A stretch of DNA of 64,000 bases from Toxorhynchites rutilus septentrionalis (taxonomy: Eukaryota > Arthropoda > Insecta > Diptera > Culicidae). The stretch covers positions 45,305,521 through 45,369,520 of the forward strand of contig NC_073745.1 of assembly GCF_029784135.1 (NCBI RefSeq). The letters run 5' to 3'. A program made the position numbers and the translations under genes. The notes beneath the pieces were generated by a model. The model had not been told where the DNA came from, ran no database searches, and saw only the letters and a list, made by a program, of their open reading frames with translations. Positions 30,027-42,263 of the stretch are shown one piece after another. Every line of letters starts with the position of its first letter. Within the stretch, counting starts at the first letter, position 1.

Positions 30027-32612
30027 TCACACACGAACATCGATAGCTTTAAGGAAAATATAGATTTGGGACATGTAATCAAGGTCTAACCGAGCCAACA
30101 CATCTCTCACCGGCACATTGGGCTGTCTTCCTCTAGCACTGAGGGAGTTTTCTAAATTCGATCTGGCGACAAGATACAACTCGCACGACCAAACAACGTG
30201 CTCGATGTCGTGGTAACCGTGGCCACAAACACAAAGATTGCTGTCGGCAAGATTAATACGAAAGAGTAGCGCGTCTAACGAACAGTGGTTGGACATGAGT
30301 CGGGAGAAGGTGCGAATAAAGTCTCGACTCAAGTCCAGACTTTTGAACCATGGTTTGAAGCTAACCTTAGGGATAATCGAGTGGAGCCACCGGCCCAATT
30401 CATCTTCGTTCCATTTGCGTTGCCAATTAGCGATGGTATTTTTACGGACTAAAGAATAAAATTCATTGAAGGCGATTTGACGCTGATAAATTTCGCCTTC
30501 AATTGCACCTACCTTTGCTAATGAGTCAGCCCTCTCATTACCCGGAATTGAGCAATGTGAAGGGACCCAGACAAAGGTAATGACATAACAGCGTCTGGTT
30601 AAAGCACTCAAAATTTCTCGTATTCTCTCAAGGAAGTACGGCGAATGCTTTTCCGGCCTCACTGAACGGATAGCTTCGACAGAGCTAAGACTATCCGTTA
30701 CAATGTAATAGTGTTCAACAGGTCGTGAGGCGACGCTGTCCAGCGCCCAGTGTATCGCTGCCAATTCAGCAATATACACTGAGCAAGGATACTGAAGACT
30801 GTGTGAGGTGCTAAAAAATACGTTGAACACTCCAAATCCTGTGGACTCATTCATAGAGGACCCATCAGTAAAGTACATATTATCGCAATTGATACGCCCA
30901 TACTTTGCATTAAAGATCGTAGGAACGATCCCCGATAGAAGATAATCTGGAATTCCATGGATTTTCTCCTTCATGAACAGATCAAAATGTACAGAGGAAT
31001 TGATGTAGTCAGGAAAACAAACACGGTTGGGAATATACGAAGAAGGAACAACCTGCATGGAGATGAATTCATGATATGAACTCATGAATCCAGAGTGAAA
31101 ATTTAGCTCGATCAGTTGCTCAAAATTTCCGATCACCAATGGGTTCATAACCTTACACCGGATGAGGAACCGAAGAGATAATAAATTGAAGCGATCTTTT
31201 AGTGGGAGTACGCCTGCCAAAACCTCGAGACTCATGGTATGCGTTGAGGGCATACATCCCAACGCAATACGGAGACAAAGATACTCAATTCGCTCGAGTT
31301 AAATGAGGTGTGTTTTGGCAGCTGATTGAAAACAGAAACTGCCATACTCCATCACTGAGAGAATAGTTGTTCGATACAACATTATAAGATCTTCTGGGTG
31401 GGCTCCCCACCATGTGCCGGTAATTGTACGGAGAAAGTTTATTCTTTGTTGGCATTTTTTACTCAGATACCTAATGTGGGCCCCCCAAGTACATTTGGAG
31501 TCGAACCAGACCCCAAGATACTTGAATGACATAGCATGAGTGATCGGTTTACCCAAAAGTTGAAGCTTTGGTTTTGCTGGTCTATGCTTCCTAGAAAAAA
31601 CCACCATCTCTGTTTTCTCCGTGGAGAATTCGATCCCTAGCCCAATGGCCCAGGTTGAAAAATTGTTCAAAGTATCTTGTAAGGGTCCTTGCAGGTCGGA
31701 TTCGTTTGATCCTACGACAGACACCACTCCATCATCTGCAAGTTGTCTTAGGCTGCAATTTTGTGTAAGGCAATTGTCGATGTCGCTTACATAGAAGTTG
31801 TACAAAAGGGGGCTTAAACATGAGCCCTGGGGGAGGCCCATGTAAGAGACCCGACTTACTGCCGAATCTCCGTGAGAAAAGTTCAAATGTTTCTCACAAA
31901 GCAAGTTATATAACATATTATTCAATAGAGGCGGCAGACCCCGAGAGTGTAATTTGTCTGACAAAACCTCTATTGAAACAGAATCAAAGGCCCCCTTTAT
32001 GTCCAAGAATACTGAAGCCATTTGTTTTTTTTCGGCGTAAGCCATTTGAATTTCTGAAGAAAGCAACGCAAGACAATCATTCGTCCCCTTGCCCCTGCGG
32101 AACCCATATTGTGTATCTGAGAGTAGGCCATTCGTTTCAACCCATCGATCAAGGCGAAACAAGATCATTTTCTCCAACAATTTCCGTATACAAGACAGCA
32201 TTGCTATTGGGCGGTACGAATTGAAGTCGGACGCGGGTTTTCCGGGTTTTTGAATAGCTATAACTCGTACTTGTCTCCAATCATCTGGAATAATATTATG
32301 CTCCAGAAACCGATTGAATAAGTTCAACAAGCGATGTTTCGCCACATCAGAGAGGTTTTTTAACAAGTTGAACTTAATTCTATCCGTTCCTGGAGCCGAA
32401 TTGTTACAAGAAAGGAGAGCAAGAGAGAATTCTACCATCGAAAACTCGGAATCAAGATCGCACCTATCTTGTGGTATATCTCGAACAATTTTCTGCACGG
32501 GAGCGGAATCGGGACAAACCTTCCGTGCAAAATTAAAAATCCATCGATGTGAATATTCTTCGCTTTCATTCGTTGAAGAGCGATTTCTCATGTTTCGAGC
32601 CACTTTCCATAA
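30027..32612 (-). pseudogene. LINE ORF2 continuation: reverse transcriptase and RNase H
   Basis: RT blocks: FSLALLSCNNSAPGTDRIKF, RQVRVIAIQKPGKPASDFNS, YRPIAMLSCIRKLLEKM, QYGFRRGKGTNDCL, ASVFLDIKGAFDSV (catalytic Asp), GLPQGSCLSPLLYNFYVSDI and LRQLADDGVVSVVG. The usual YADD is LADD here, with both aspartates kept. LGVWFDSKCTW follows. A TAA at 31,299 cuts the chain after SAAKTHLI; translation resumes in the same frame with LERIEYLCLRIALGCMPS. RNase H then shows YFTDGSSMN (Asp), IAELAAIHWALD (Glu), IVTDSLSSVEAI (Asp) and WVPSHCSIPGNERADSLA (His, Asp). C-terminal CVCGHGYHDIEHVVWSCELY is the Cys/His tail. The stop at 30,027 precedes the 3' UTR. Confidence 0.92.
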
Positions 32613-32619
32613 TTTTTTT

Positions 32620-33711
32620 CATTGACGTTTCTCGTGACAAACATCCCACGAAATTTCGCCAATAAGCACGTTTTTTCCCTTTGATCAAATTTTTGAACTG
32701 ATTCTCAAGGGCTAAATACGTTTGAAAATTTTCTGGAGTTCCACGTTTCCGAAAAGCTTTAAATGCATTCGATTTTTCTATATAAAGCTTGGAACATTGG
32801 CTATCCCACCATAAATTGGGAGGCCTTCGGCAAATGGTGGAACCTGGGATGGGTTTCGTTTGAGCGCGAACTGCGCTGTCATAGATCAAACGAGAAAGGA
32901 AGTTATACTCCTCCAATGGAGGTAAACTATCTCTGGAATTGATGGTTAGAGCAATCGCGTCCGCATATTTTTTCCAGTCAATGTGTCTTGTGAGGTCATA
33001 TGCCATATTTATAGATTCAGAAGAATTCGACCCAGTGGTGATGGAAATTTTGATTGGCAAGTGATCACTACCGTTGGGATCCTGTATTACATTCCACTTG
33101 CAATCTAACGATAGTGAGTTCGAGCAAAGCGAGAGGTCAAGAGCACTTGGCTTAGCAGGTGGTTTAGGTACACGTGTTGTTTCCCCAGTATTCAAAATGG
33201 TCATATTGAAGCTGTTACAAAGGTCATATATCAACGATGAACGGTTGTCATCGTACTGTTCCCCCCAGGCGGTTCCGTGAGAATTGAAGTCTCCCAAGAT
33301 CAACCGTGGCTCAGGAAAGAGTGAGCACGTGTCAGCAAGTTGCTTGCGGCTAACCGCAGCTCTCGGAGGCCAATACAAGCTGACAATACAGAGGTCTCTG
33401 CCTCTGATGTTTGCATGACAAGCAACAGCTTCGATCCCTCCAATAGGTGGAAGGTCAATTCGAAAAAATGAGTGGCACTTATTGATCCCCAATAGCACCC
33501 CTCCGTATCTGTCATCGCGGTCCAAGCGTATAATATTAAAATCGTGGAAAGAGAGATCATCTTGCGAAGAAAGCCAAGTTTCGGACAGAGCAAAAACATC
33601 ACAATTGAACTTATGAATTAAAAATTTGAATGTATCCAATTTAGGGATAAGACTACGACAATTCCACTGTAAAACAGTGATATCTCCGACCTCTCTATTT
33701 GAATTAGACAT
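32620..33711 (-). pseudogene. LINE ORF2, AP-like endonuclease domain
   Basis: ATG at 33,711 begins MSNSNREVGDITVLQWNCRS. Endonuclease motifs in order: QWNCRS (catalytic Asn), SETWL (catalytic Glu), DDRYGGVLLGI, SLYWPP, ILGDFNSHGTAWG (catalytic Asp/Asn), PSALDLSL and GSDHLPI (catalytic His). This domain nicks the target to prime reverse transcription. The frame runs into a T7 run (A7 on the coding strand) at 32,613-32,619, after which the sensible continuation KLWKVARNMRNRSST is in the next frame; reading straight on reaches a stop at 32,566. Confidence 0.9.
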
Positions 33712-35315
33712 CAAGAGAGATAATCATTGCAAGGAGGGGCCATGTTTGCATCAATTGCTGCAAAATTGTCTTTAGTACTGGAAGCATTGCGGTGACAATG
33801 GTTCTGATGGAGTCGGAAACATTAAAACACGTGAAAATTTGATCCACAAGGTCGGACAACTTTATGAATCCCGATTGGGAAGTTGAACTTGACGGAAAAA
33901 CAAGGACATTTGGGGTTTTTGATGTTCCCTCGAATGCTGGGTCGTTCGAAGGTGAACCATTCCCACGGAAGCCAGGAGGAACCTGATTTTGCTTGTCCGC
34001 TGCACTCGTTTTTTTAGGCAAACTAACTGGGGGTATCACCGGAGGGACTTGTCCTTGAACGTTGGGAGTGGTCACATTTTTGCGCCGGGGATTCCCTTGA
34101 GAAATAGGCGGCGTGCCCCCGTTAGCTGTATCCGCTTCCATTTCGTCAACTGGCAACGTGGTGTAAACATTATGTGTGTTGATTGGTTGTTGTTGTTGAG
34201 CCAGTAGAGAAGCGCCCTTCAAAATTTCCGCGAAAGTGCGTTTAGAGCGTTCCCTCAAAGAGCGCTTCTGTTTCTCCCAGCGACTCTTGTATGCTTCACA
34301 AGCTGAGAGCACGTGTGGGGATCCCCCGCAATATGGACACTTTTTTACCGTCGCACTGCGAGCTTCGCCCACATGTTGCTCTCCGCAAGTGGCACAGCGT
34401 TCTTTATTGGCACAATAAGCAGCCGTATGACCAACTGACTTGCACTTTTGACAAATCATTGGCTTCGGAATAAAAAGTCGCACGGCTAACCTCAATTTCT
34501 CTACCATCACGTAGTCCGGGAGAGCTGAACCAGCGAAGGTGACTCGAAACGAGTCGGACGGCGTAAATTTGGTTTCACCCCCTTCATGGGAGACTGTTCC
34601 GAGCTGGCGGCAACCCAAGATCTTAACAGTCATCGAGGGCAGTTTCTTAAAACGGCCAGTACCTTCACTCGTAATGTATTCGCACGTCAGACCCGTTTCG
34701 GTTATCACACCCTCAATTTCAACTACGTGAGAGGGAATGTAAACCCGATACTCAATTGTAAAATGCTGGTCGACAACAATCTTGTTTGCGTCCTTTCGAT
34801 CAGTCACGACAACTCGCAATTTGTTTGGTCTAACCTTCGAAATTTCCGACACGGAGGTATACCTTGCCAGATCTTTCGCGATCTGCATGACTTTCAAAGC
34901 TTTTCCATTTGGTTTGGGCCGAAAGAAAACAACCCATGTGCCAGTTCCAGATGCATCTTCTGGATAGACCTTGACACGGGGGGAGGACGTAACAGAGGGG
35001 GAAGACGAGGACAAGGATTGAGTGGGAAGGGAGACAACATGGGGAGTAGGCGAAGGTAAGGATTGAGTGGTAGCGGGGATAACAGAAAGGGAACCCGAAG
35101 TCGAAGGTAGGGTGGGAGCGTCAAGAGGTGGAGAGGAGAGATTTGCGATTTTTTTTATGAGGGGGCTTATTAGCATGAGCTGATTCGTCCCCAGAAGAAA
35201 CATCTTGCGATTTAGGAACACGTTTAAGTGTTTTCCCTTTTTTACCTGATGGGGGGGATTCATCGGTTTCATTGTCTGAGATCTCTATATTCGGAGACCC
35301 CCCACCTTCTGCCAT
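33704..35315 (-). pseudogene. LINE ORF1 (gag-like RNA-binding protein), one frameshift
   Basis: Start chosen at ATG 35,315 (MAEGGGSPNIEISDNETDES), an acidic, Ser-rich N-terminus like other I-clade ORF1 proteins. An ATG 12 bases upstream is also in frame. The frame reads to the run of eight T (A on the coding strand) at 35,149-35,156 and is continued by the next frame from there to the stop at 33,704. The body has a Pro/Ser-rich linker, a region with TGTWVVFFRPKPNGKALKVM, then Cys-His motifs CQKCKSVGHTAAYC, CATCGEQHVGEA and CPYCGGSPHVLSAC that bind RNA. The product would coat LINE RNA. Because the only lesion is in a homopolymer, sequencing error is possible. Confidence 0.88.
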
Positions 35316-35840
35316 TATAAATGGCACTTAAATTCTATTTTTTTAAATATTTCACAATAATAAAATAAAAAATTATACTATTTCAAGAAAAAAATAAAAT
35401 AAAATATAATATTTATATATATTTTCTCTAAATGTATTTTTATGCGTATTCACCTAAATGCGCACCCCGCGCAGATAATATTCGACTCGTTCTGCACCGT
35501 CCAGTTGATCACGTGTTGGCGTCTATTGTTACACTGCTGTAGGTGTATTGGTGAGCGAGCGCACCTACGTCGGCGGTGGAAATGGCGATGATTCGGCGAT
35601 CAAAAGTGTCTCTCTATAGACCTTCACCAGTATCTGCTGTGAGAAGCTATTCACTCCAGCTGGTGGGAATTGTTGAGCGCACTTCACTGTTCCCACAATT
35701 AACACGCGATGGAAGAAGCACACTTGGTTGAGGAAAAAACACCAGCCAATAACAATAGCTGTTACCGAAACGCGAGCACAATAGCACAAAGCGTCCGATC
35801 GCTTCAAGCTGAACAGTGTGAATGTTGAAAATTTTGTGAT

Positions 35841-36210
35841 GGTCAGTCCAAATTGATATTTTATTCTCTACAGATGTGATGCGAAAATTTTCATCAATGA
35901 ATAATTATGGTTTTGATTCAAGTAAATCCTAGTCAAAATTCATTATTGAAAATATATAGTACAAATATAGAACATTTGATAGCTAATGTTTTTATTTAAA
36001 TTTTGCATGTTGTCACAACCACAACACATTTTTTAAGCTGGTTTTCTACAAAAAAAATATATTTTTTTTTCTTGTTGGGCCTAATATGATCAGTTTTTAC
36101 AATATCCAATGAAAGAGATTTGTTTTGTATAGTTTTTCGAGCAACTTTTCCGTTGACGCGTAAAAAAGCCAAGCTATCATTGAAGCTGCAGAGCGTTTCA
36201 AAGTAATGTA
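35841..36210. other. No recognisable feature
   Basis: AT-rich flank of the LINE; no ends, frames or repeats I can identify. Confidence 0.3.
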
Positions 36211-37150
36211 GGTACCGTTCTGACTCATATTTCGTACGCTTTTGATTCAGATTTTTTTTTATTCAGAAAACAGATAGAAACTTTATGCTCAGGTATCATT
36301 TGCTTAATATTTTAAATAAATTAGTTCAATATGCTTTTAAGCTTTCTACTATGGTACCCTTTTTGATTGAAAACATAAAAAATGGTCGAAGCAAAAGGTT
36401 TTTCAATTGAAGCGAATGAGAATCAAACTTCGGCTTGTCGTTTATTGATGTTTCTGTGTAGCCTCATGGTTTAAAATACCGTAAGGGTTGTATTGCTTAA
36501 ATGATAATTATATATTTGAGTTCAAGTGATTTTCTTTTCAAAATAATTATTCAAGGTTATTCACAGAGCATGAATATTGTTTCTTAATTTTTGTTACATA
36601 GTTTCATCTATTTGGTCATTATCCTTTTGTACCAATTTCACTTCCTTAATTCTTGAATTTGTAGCTTTTTTGCCTTTGCCAGTTCTTTCCGCTTCCTCAC
36701 TAATGTTCGGATTCTTTTTTTTCTTTCCGTTTCAACTCAGTTTCTTATCTTCAAGTTTTTTGGCACTTCGTTATTTCAATTATCTACTTTATACAACATA
36801 TCCCAGTACTCGCTTGTGGCCACTGCAGGAATAACGTAAGGCTTACTTTTAGCGTGAGTTGTCAGGACACACGGAAGTATAGATAGGGTTCAATGTTCAA
36901 TGTTTCCTCTGATAATAATTCATCAAGTTGCACATTGTCCACTAATTATTCAGCTTCCCTCATATCTATCATATGATCTGTAGGTAAAAAACATGTGTAT
37001 TATTCATACAAGATTTCAAAATATTTTGGTGCGTTTATGAATCTACCCTAAAACCTAAAACTCATATTGTAGTGCCACCAATTTCAACTGTCCGAAATAT
37101 GAATCGTAAGGAAAATGGTTTGATTCAAATTTCGGACATTTTATTTTGTA
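36211..37150. mobile_element. Family T copy, diverged
   Basis: Left end GTACCGTTCTGACTCATATTTCG. The interior TCAGGTATCATTTGC and AATTAGTTCAATATGCTTTT blocks match 14,000-14,075 inverted. CTGTCCGAAATATGAATCGT and TTCAAATTTCGGACATTTTA occur near the right side (37,085-37,145). Indels obscure the right terminus. The fragment GTGAAACCAAGAGTTTACTC at 37,820-37,839 is a further detached piece of the family. Confidence 0.55.
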
Positions 37151-40100
37151 ATTCAACTGATATACTGAATAACTGATGATACACGAGTGTTGCGACAACC
37201 GTCACCATGTCGTCACCGAGTAATGGTGTGATCGGGCGATCCCTCGACGTAGCGAAAACGGAAGTCTGAGTGTCAGTTCAGAGTCTGTTGTACCAGAACT
37301 TGGTATTAGGATCACGTTGAGACCGCTTCACGGAAAATTATTCATTCGCTTTATATATGAATTTTCAAATCAATTTTGAACTGTTAAAAGCAGATAGCAC
37401 ATAGAGTTTGTTAAAAATTAAATAGTAGCATATAATTGAGCACGAGGAAACGTGAAAAACCGGCAGATTTTGCCACCTAAAACGGATCTTTTCCCTGTGG
37501 TGTTAAGTCGTGCAAAAATGGTTATCTTTGCCTTTCCAAAGAGCGAGAATTCGAAGAATCAGGGGATTCGAGGAGTAAACTGGAATTTTTTGAAGCTCGG
37601 CCAGGAGTAAACTGGAATTTTTGAAGCTGTAAGTAACAGCTATTGAAATTTCGGTGTTTGCTTTTATCGCAACAACGAGAGCAATTTAAATATTAACGAA
37701 CGGTTAAATTCTACATGCTCACGCTAAGCGAACGTCAAAAATAAACGATGATGAGTAGTGCTGTTAGATTTTTGCATATTATCTTGTAATTCAATTGAAA
37801 TTCTTATATAAAAAGTTGGTGAAACCAAGAGTTTACTCTAAAGAATCAATAGTGATAATGAGATTTTTTTGAGAAACTCAAAATACATTTTTCTGTGAAG
37901 CCTACTGTCAATACGCGGAGTTCTATTTATTTACACAGGCTTCTAGTTTTGTGTTCTTATAATCTGCACACTGAAACGATGATTTAAGTTTAGTCCATCC
38001 AGCCCCAATCCAACACGACTACCTTATGTGAATCAAATGATCTAGTTTATTTAATTAAGTTTTTGAAACGATTTCTAGAAAACAATTTTCAGCACAATTT
38101 TGTTCAAGTAATCATGGATCGACATTTTCATCGAACAAGACTCACTGTCCAAACCGAAAATGTACTAAGTTTAATTCTCTGAGTGACGTACGTATTTTGG
38201 ATTATCGCTCGGACCGCATTCATCGTAAAAATGATCCTCTACAAGAATCAAATTTCCTCCATAAATCACACAATTTGACGGAGCGGAAAAAAGTGAAACA
38301 TTTAGCACCATTATTTCAACGTTCTCTCTCTTCTTCGCCCAAACGCTTCTGCCCTCGGAGGGGATTCCGATTATTTCCATATTTTCATATTTATTTCCCT
38401 AGGAAAAATGCATCTCTGGCTCGAAATTTATGTACTATTTATGCAAATGCCGTTTCACAGACTGTTATCCCAACTCTGGAGTGGCAAAAAATGAGGGAAA
38501 AAATAACTACTGAAAGAAAATCGAATCTTTCTCGGTGCAACACAAGCCGCTGACTCAATACGATTCCTTCTTTGTGTACCCGATCAACACAAACACAAAA
38601 GGTACAAAAATATATTGTAACTCGCATCCCGAAATACCGCACACCAGGTGCTTCAGTCGGAGTCGGCGAAAGAGTTTGTTTATGCTTCTTTGATTTCCAA
38701 CTTTCGCACCCATCTCTCGGTGGGCATGTGGGAAGAGCTCAGACTCCAGCATCGAGCATGGTATTAGACGAAGACGCCGCGCTCAACCTTGCCCCATCCT
38801 CTCCGATGATCTCTCCTGGCCGAAAGGATTCTTCAGTTTGAATCCCCATGATTCTTCGAATTCTCGCTCTTTGGAAAGGCAAAAATAACCATTTTTGCAC
38901 GACTTAACACCACAGGGAAAAGATCCGTTTTAGGTGGTAAAATCTGCCGGTTTTCCTCGTACCGCGTAGGAAGTGGGATGGAAAGCTCTCTGCCCATCGA
39001 GTCGAGAGTCGGAAAAGTGCAAAAAATGGAGAATTTATGGTTTGTTACTTGGAGGGAAATGCAATTTATTGTGGAACTCAGCCTCCGCATCCTGGTGCTG
39101 GTGCTACATTTACAATATGGAACTTGATGGAGGATTTGTGTACCTTTCGGGTTGCGATTGGAACTTTTGCAACGGCGAGTTTGCCAGCATTCGGATGAAA
39201 TAGTGCAGAATCTATCTGGAAATAATCGTTCCCGACTAGTGGAATCCTGAGGGAAGAACATTGTTTGCTCCATTTGACGTAACGTTTCTAATTTAATCAA
39301 TTTATTCCCTCGCTGCAACGGTGCCACGTAACGAAAACACCTGCCTAGCGGCAAAACTTTATTTATTGAAAATCATGGATCAAACACTCAAACTCAAATT
39401 TTCCACGCAATCAATCGATCTCCATTATTCAGGGATTAATACACCTCGGATGTGGTGGGAAGAAAAATCCTTCGATAACTTTATCACCATCGTGAGCAAC
39501 TCCCCCACAAAGCGAGAATAAAAAACGAAAGGTGCACTCACAAATGTTTGCGCTCCATTTGTGCCAGTACTGCTGTTTGTGCTGGGAAAGTTTTCGAATT
39601 TCAGGAGGAAAACTTTTGCCTTCGTTAGAATGTTCACTTCCCGGGTTTGTGCAGTGCACATCCGGGGATCGGCCGGCGCTCCCAACAGCAGGCACAGCAT
39701 CTCTGATAGAATGTAAAACAAAATTTAAAATTGAATTTCATCAATAAATAGTGCCCGGAGAAAGTTTTCCCCCGTAGGAACAGACAGGTAAGAAATCCTC
39801 CCACTCCGGAAGGGAAATGGAGAAATAAGTTTCCCTCGACTCGACGGATGCACACAAAATCCATGTCAATAAATTGTAAGTTTCCTCCGAGGATTTGACA
39901 AGTCTGAGCTTCGCCTAGACATGGCGGAATTTCGTTTGTCACAAAGGTTTCAAACGTGGAGCACAGCATCCTGCTGAGCTGAGGGTTGGCAAGTAGCTTC
40001 CCTGGCAGTAGCTTCCCTTCGACTCCAAAGTTTAAATGAGAACGGGACGGCGAGGGGGGAGAGCGTACAGTTTGCAGTTTGTGTAAGATTTCTGCTGATT

Positions 40101-40681
40101 GCATTCGATAGAGGAGGGAAACAAACACGATCCAGGGCCAGCAGATGGGTCTTGCAAGGGGTTCTGTAAAATCTGATTCATTTCTCGCACATATTTTGCG
40201 TCATGCAGTCGTGTGAGGTGTCATGTTAATCGAAATTTATTCCTTTGCAAGTGGAATAACTTTGCCTGATATGTTTCCCCCTCGCTGATGAGGGCGATTT
40301 GTAGCGAGATAAAATACTTTTACATCCATGATCAATGGTAGTGATGATGCGAGAACAAGTGCAATCAGCATAATGTGAAAGAGATGCGCATAATGATTTC
40401 CGTAAAATTTATGATTGGAAATTTGTTAAGTTATTAGCGTTATTAGTTGTGTCCATGTTAAATGCCTTTAAAAAGTTTTCAAATAGATAACATTATATGT
40501 ACGAATGAAATCGCTACTAAGTGATCGCTTAGAAATGAAAACAATGAAAAAAAAAATCGAAGCTCTTTGTAAATCTATGAATAGCTTCGGTTTGATTTTA
40601 ATATTTTTTCCTGCTTTTTTTTCTCTAAAAATATTTCTTACTAATGGATAACGGATAAATCATTAAATTAAGGTCAAACTA
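37151..40681. other. TE-poor stretch with an inverted duplication, no identified gene
   Basis: From 37,900 to 40,650 no transposon ends are visible. Frames of 70-170 residues occur on both strands (for example minus 38,833-39,354) but lack domains or a convincing start. GTAAGT at about 37,630 looks like a splice donor after a short purine-rich stretch, but no partner exon can be proposed. The 38.5-40.1 kb part is GC-richer and could be host sequence. Confidence 0.3.
37442..38965. repeat. About 120-bp inverted duplication, 1.3 kb apart
   Basis: 37,442-37,569 and 38,840-38,965 are reverse complements over about 120 bp with roughly two substitutions, a one-base difference in GGGGATTC context and a 6-nt indel near one end (ACGAGGAAA then AACCGGCAG). 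The shared core includes CCACCTAAAACGGATCTTTT and TTTCCAAAGAGCGAGAATTC. A short CGGCCAGGAG is also shared further along. It is not part of any TE family seen elsewhere in the window. Confidence 0.85.
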
Positions 40682-40955
40682 CAGGGTCTTTCAGATTAAA
40701 CGCTCACGCAACAAATTTTAATCATTTATGGTTATTTCTTCTTTAAGTTACTCCAAATGTTGTGGCTTATTAACTTCACGTACCCCCAGAGGAAGTAATC
40801 GACGACGATAAATGTTAAAATTATTACCATGAGAGGACAAAGTTTCAAGGCTTCGGTTGCTCGAGTAATACGATTTCACTAAAAATACACGTTCTTGTAA
40901 ATTGTACATCTTGACACTAAGAACCATCCAATCAGACTGAACGAGTAGCCGAATA

Positions 40956-42263
40956 AAGGGTGTGTCACATCAAATTGCATCACGGAAAAAACGCTGTAGA
41001 AATTAAATTTTTAGGAATTATATCTTCAGCATTCGCTTATAATCAGATAAGAGTGTATAGATCACGTTCGCCATGCTTCACTGTCAATTTTTCGTAAATT
41101 TGGAAAAATGTCGTCGAACGAAAAAGAGCGTCGTGAATTAATCCTGTGCATTCATTTCGAGAATCCGGAGTTGTCACATCGGGACATCGGTAAGATGCTG
41201 GGAATCGTCCAATCCACGGTCAGCAGAGTACTAAAACGATACTTCGAGAACCTAACCATCGACCGGAAGGTGAAGAACGGCAAAAATGGATTCTCCGTCA
41301 GTGAAAAAGATCACAAGCGCGTAGTTAAGCAGTTTAGACGTGATCCGAGAAGTTCGGTCCGGGATGTCGCCAATAAGCTGAATTTGTCAAGTTCATTCGT
41401 CTAGCGGACCAAGCAGCGGGAGGGCCTGCGTACATACAAGGTTCAGAAGGTTCCTAACCGCGACGAAAGGCAAAACATGGTGGGGAAGACGCGAGCCCGG
41501 AAGCTGTACACCGAAATGCTGACGAAGTCGCATTGCCTGGTAATGGACGACGAAACCTACGTCAAAGCGGACTTTCGTCAGCTTCCGGGCCTGTTGTTCT
41601 TCTCCGCAGAGGACAAATTCAGCGTTCCGGAGGAGATTCGCAAGCAGAAACTATTATAGAAACTACAAGTTTGCCAAAAAGTACATGGTGTGGCAAGGGA
41701 TCTGCTCTTGCGGAAAGCGGAGCGCCCCCTTCGTGATGACCGGCACGGTAAACGGGCAGGTTTACCTTAAGGAGTGCCTACAGAAGCGCTTACTACCACT
41801 ATTGAAGCAGCACGAGGGTCCGACCATCTTCTGGCCGGATCTCGCTTCGTGCCACTATTCAAAGGACGTGTTGGAGTGGTACGAAGCCAACGGGGTCACC
41901 TTCGTGCCAAAGGAAATGAACCCGCCCAACGCGCCGGAGCTTCGCCCAATAGAGAAATATTGGGCGATTATGAAGCAGGCCCTCCGGAAGAACCCAAAAG
42001 TTGTCAAATCGGAGGCGGACTTCAAGAGAAAATGGATTTCTGTTCAAAAAAAACTACAACCTGACGTTGTACAGAACCTTATGGACGGGGTAAAGAGGAA
42101 GGTGCGAGCATACGGGCTTGGGCTCGAAGTATGAATAAAAAAAAAATGCCAAAAGTTGTTTAATAGTTTTTATTTTACTGTCTAAAATTTTCAAAAGGAT
42201 CGGTCTACTGGGCGAATTTCTACAGCGTTTTTTCCGTGATGCAATTTGATGTGACACACCCTT
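40956..42263 (+). mobile_element. DD37E (ITmD37E-type) transposon, full length
   Basis: TIR AAGGGTGTGTCACATCAAAT extends through GCATCACGGAAAAAACGCTG and TAGAAAT at both ends, an almost perfect inverted repeat of about 45 bp. TA flanks lie at 40,954-40,955 and 42,264-42,265. At 1,308 bp it is the expected full size. The transposase carries one stop and one frameshift (next entry). Confidence 0.92.
41108..42134 (+). pseudogene. DD37E transposase, one nonsense codon and one frameshift
   Basis: ATG 41,108 begins MSSNEKERRELILCIHFENP with helix-turn-helix regions (HRDIGKMLGIVQSTVSRVLK; SSVRDVANKLNLSSSFV). TAG at 41,405-41,407 interrupts, then RTKQREGLRTYKVQKVPNRD follows in the same frame. Catalytic Asp 1 lies in CLVMDDETYVKADFRQLPG. 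Around 41,655 a frame change leads to FAKKYMVWQGICSCG, TIFWPDLASCHYSKDVL (Asp 2) and NPPNAPELRPIEKYWAIMK (Glu). Thirty-seven residues separate Asp 2 from Glu, hence DD37E, the mosquito ITmD37E group. The C-terminus PDVVQNLMDGVKRKVRAYGL is complete. Only two lesions, so a fairly young copy. Confidence 0.93.

Larger units (their letters stand above)
29689..35828 (-). mobile_element. Full-length I-clade (MosquI-like) LINE
   Basis: A 6.1-kb retrotransposon flanked by an exact 12-bp duplication AAATTTTGTGAT (29,677-29,688 and 35,829-35,840). Reading along the minus strand: 5' UTR (35,828-35,316), ORF1 with three zinc-knuckle-type Cys/His motifs, ORF2 with AP-type endonuclease, reverse transcriptase and RNase H, then a 3' UTR ending in TAA repeats (29,689-29,700). 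TAA tails plus RNase H are the signature of the I clade. ORF2 ATG overlaps the ORF1 stop in ATGTCTAA at 33,704-33,711. Lesions: single-base length changes in a T8 run (35,149-35,156) and a T7 run (32,613-32,619), and one TAA at 31,299. A truncated relative lies at 16,445-16,886. Confidence 0.93.

Noticed and set aside
34586..35059. 157-residue plus-strand frame, and other plus-strand frames at 30.2-34.7 kb
   Set aside because: Antisense shadows of the LINE ORFs, which carry recognisable domains on the minus strand.
38833..39354. 173-residue minus-strand frame as a gene
   Set aside because: No domain or signal seen; its end lies in the 120-bp inverted duplication, so the frame may be accidental.
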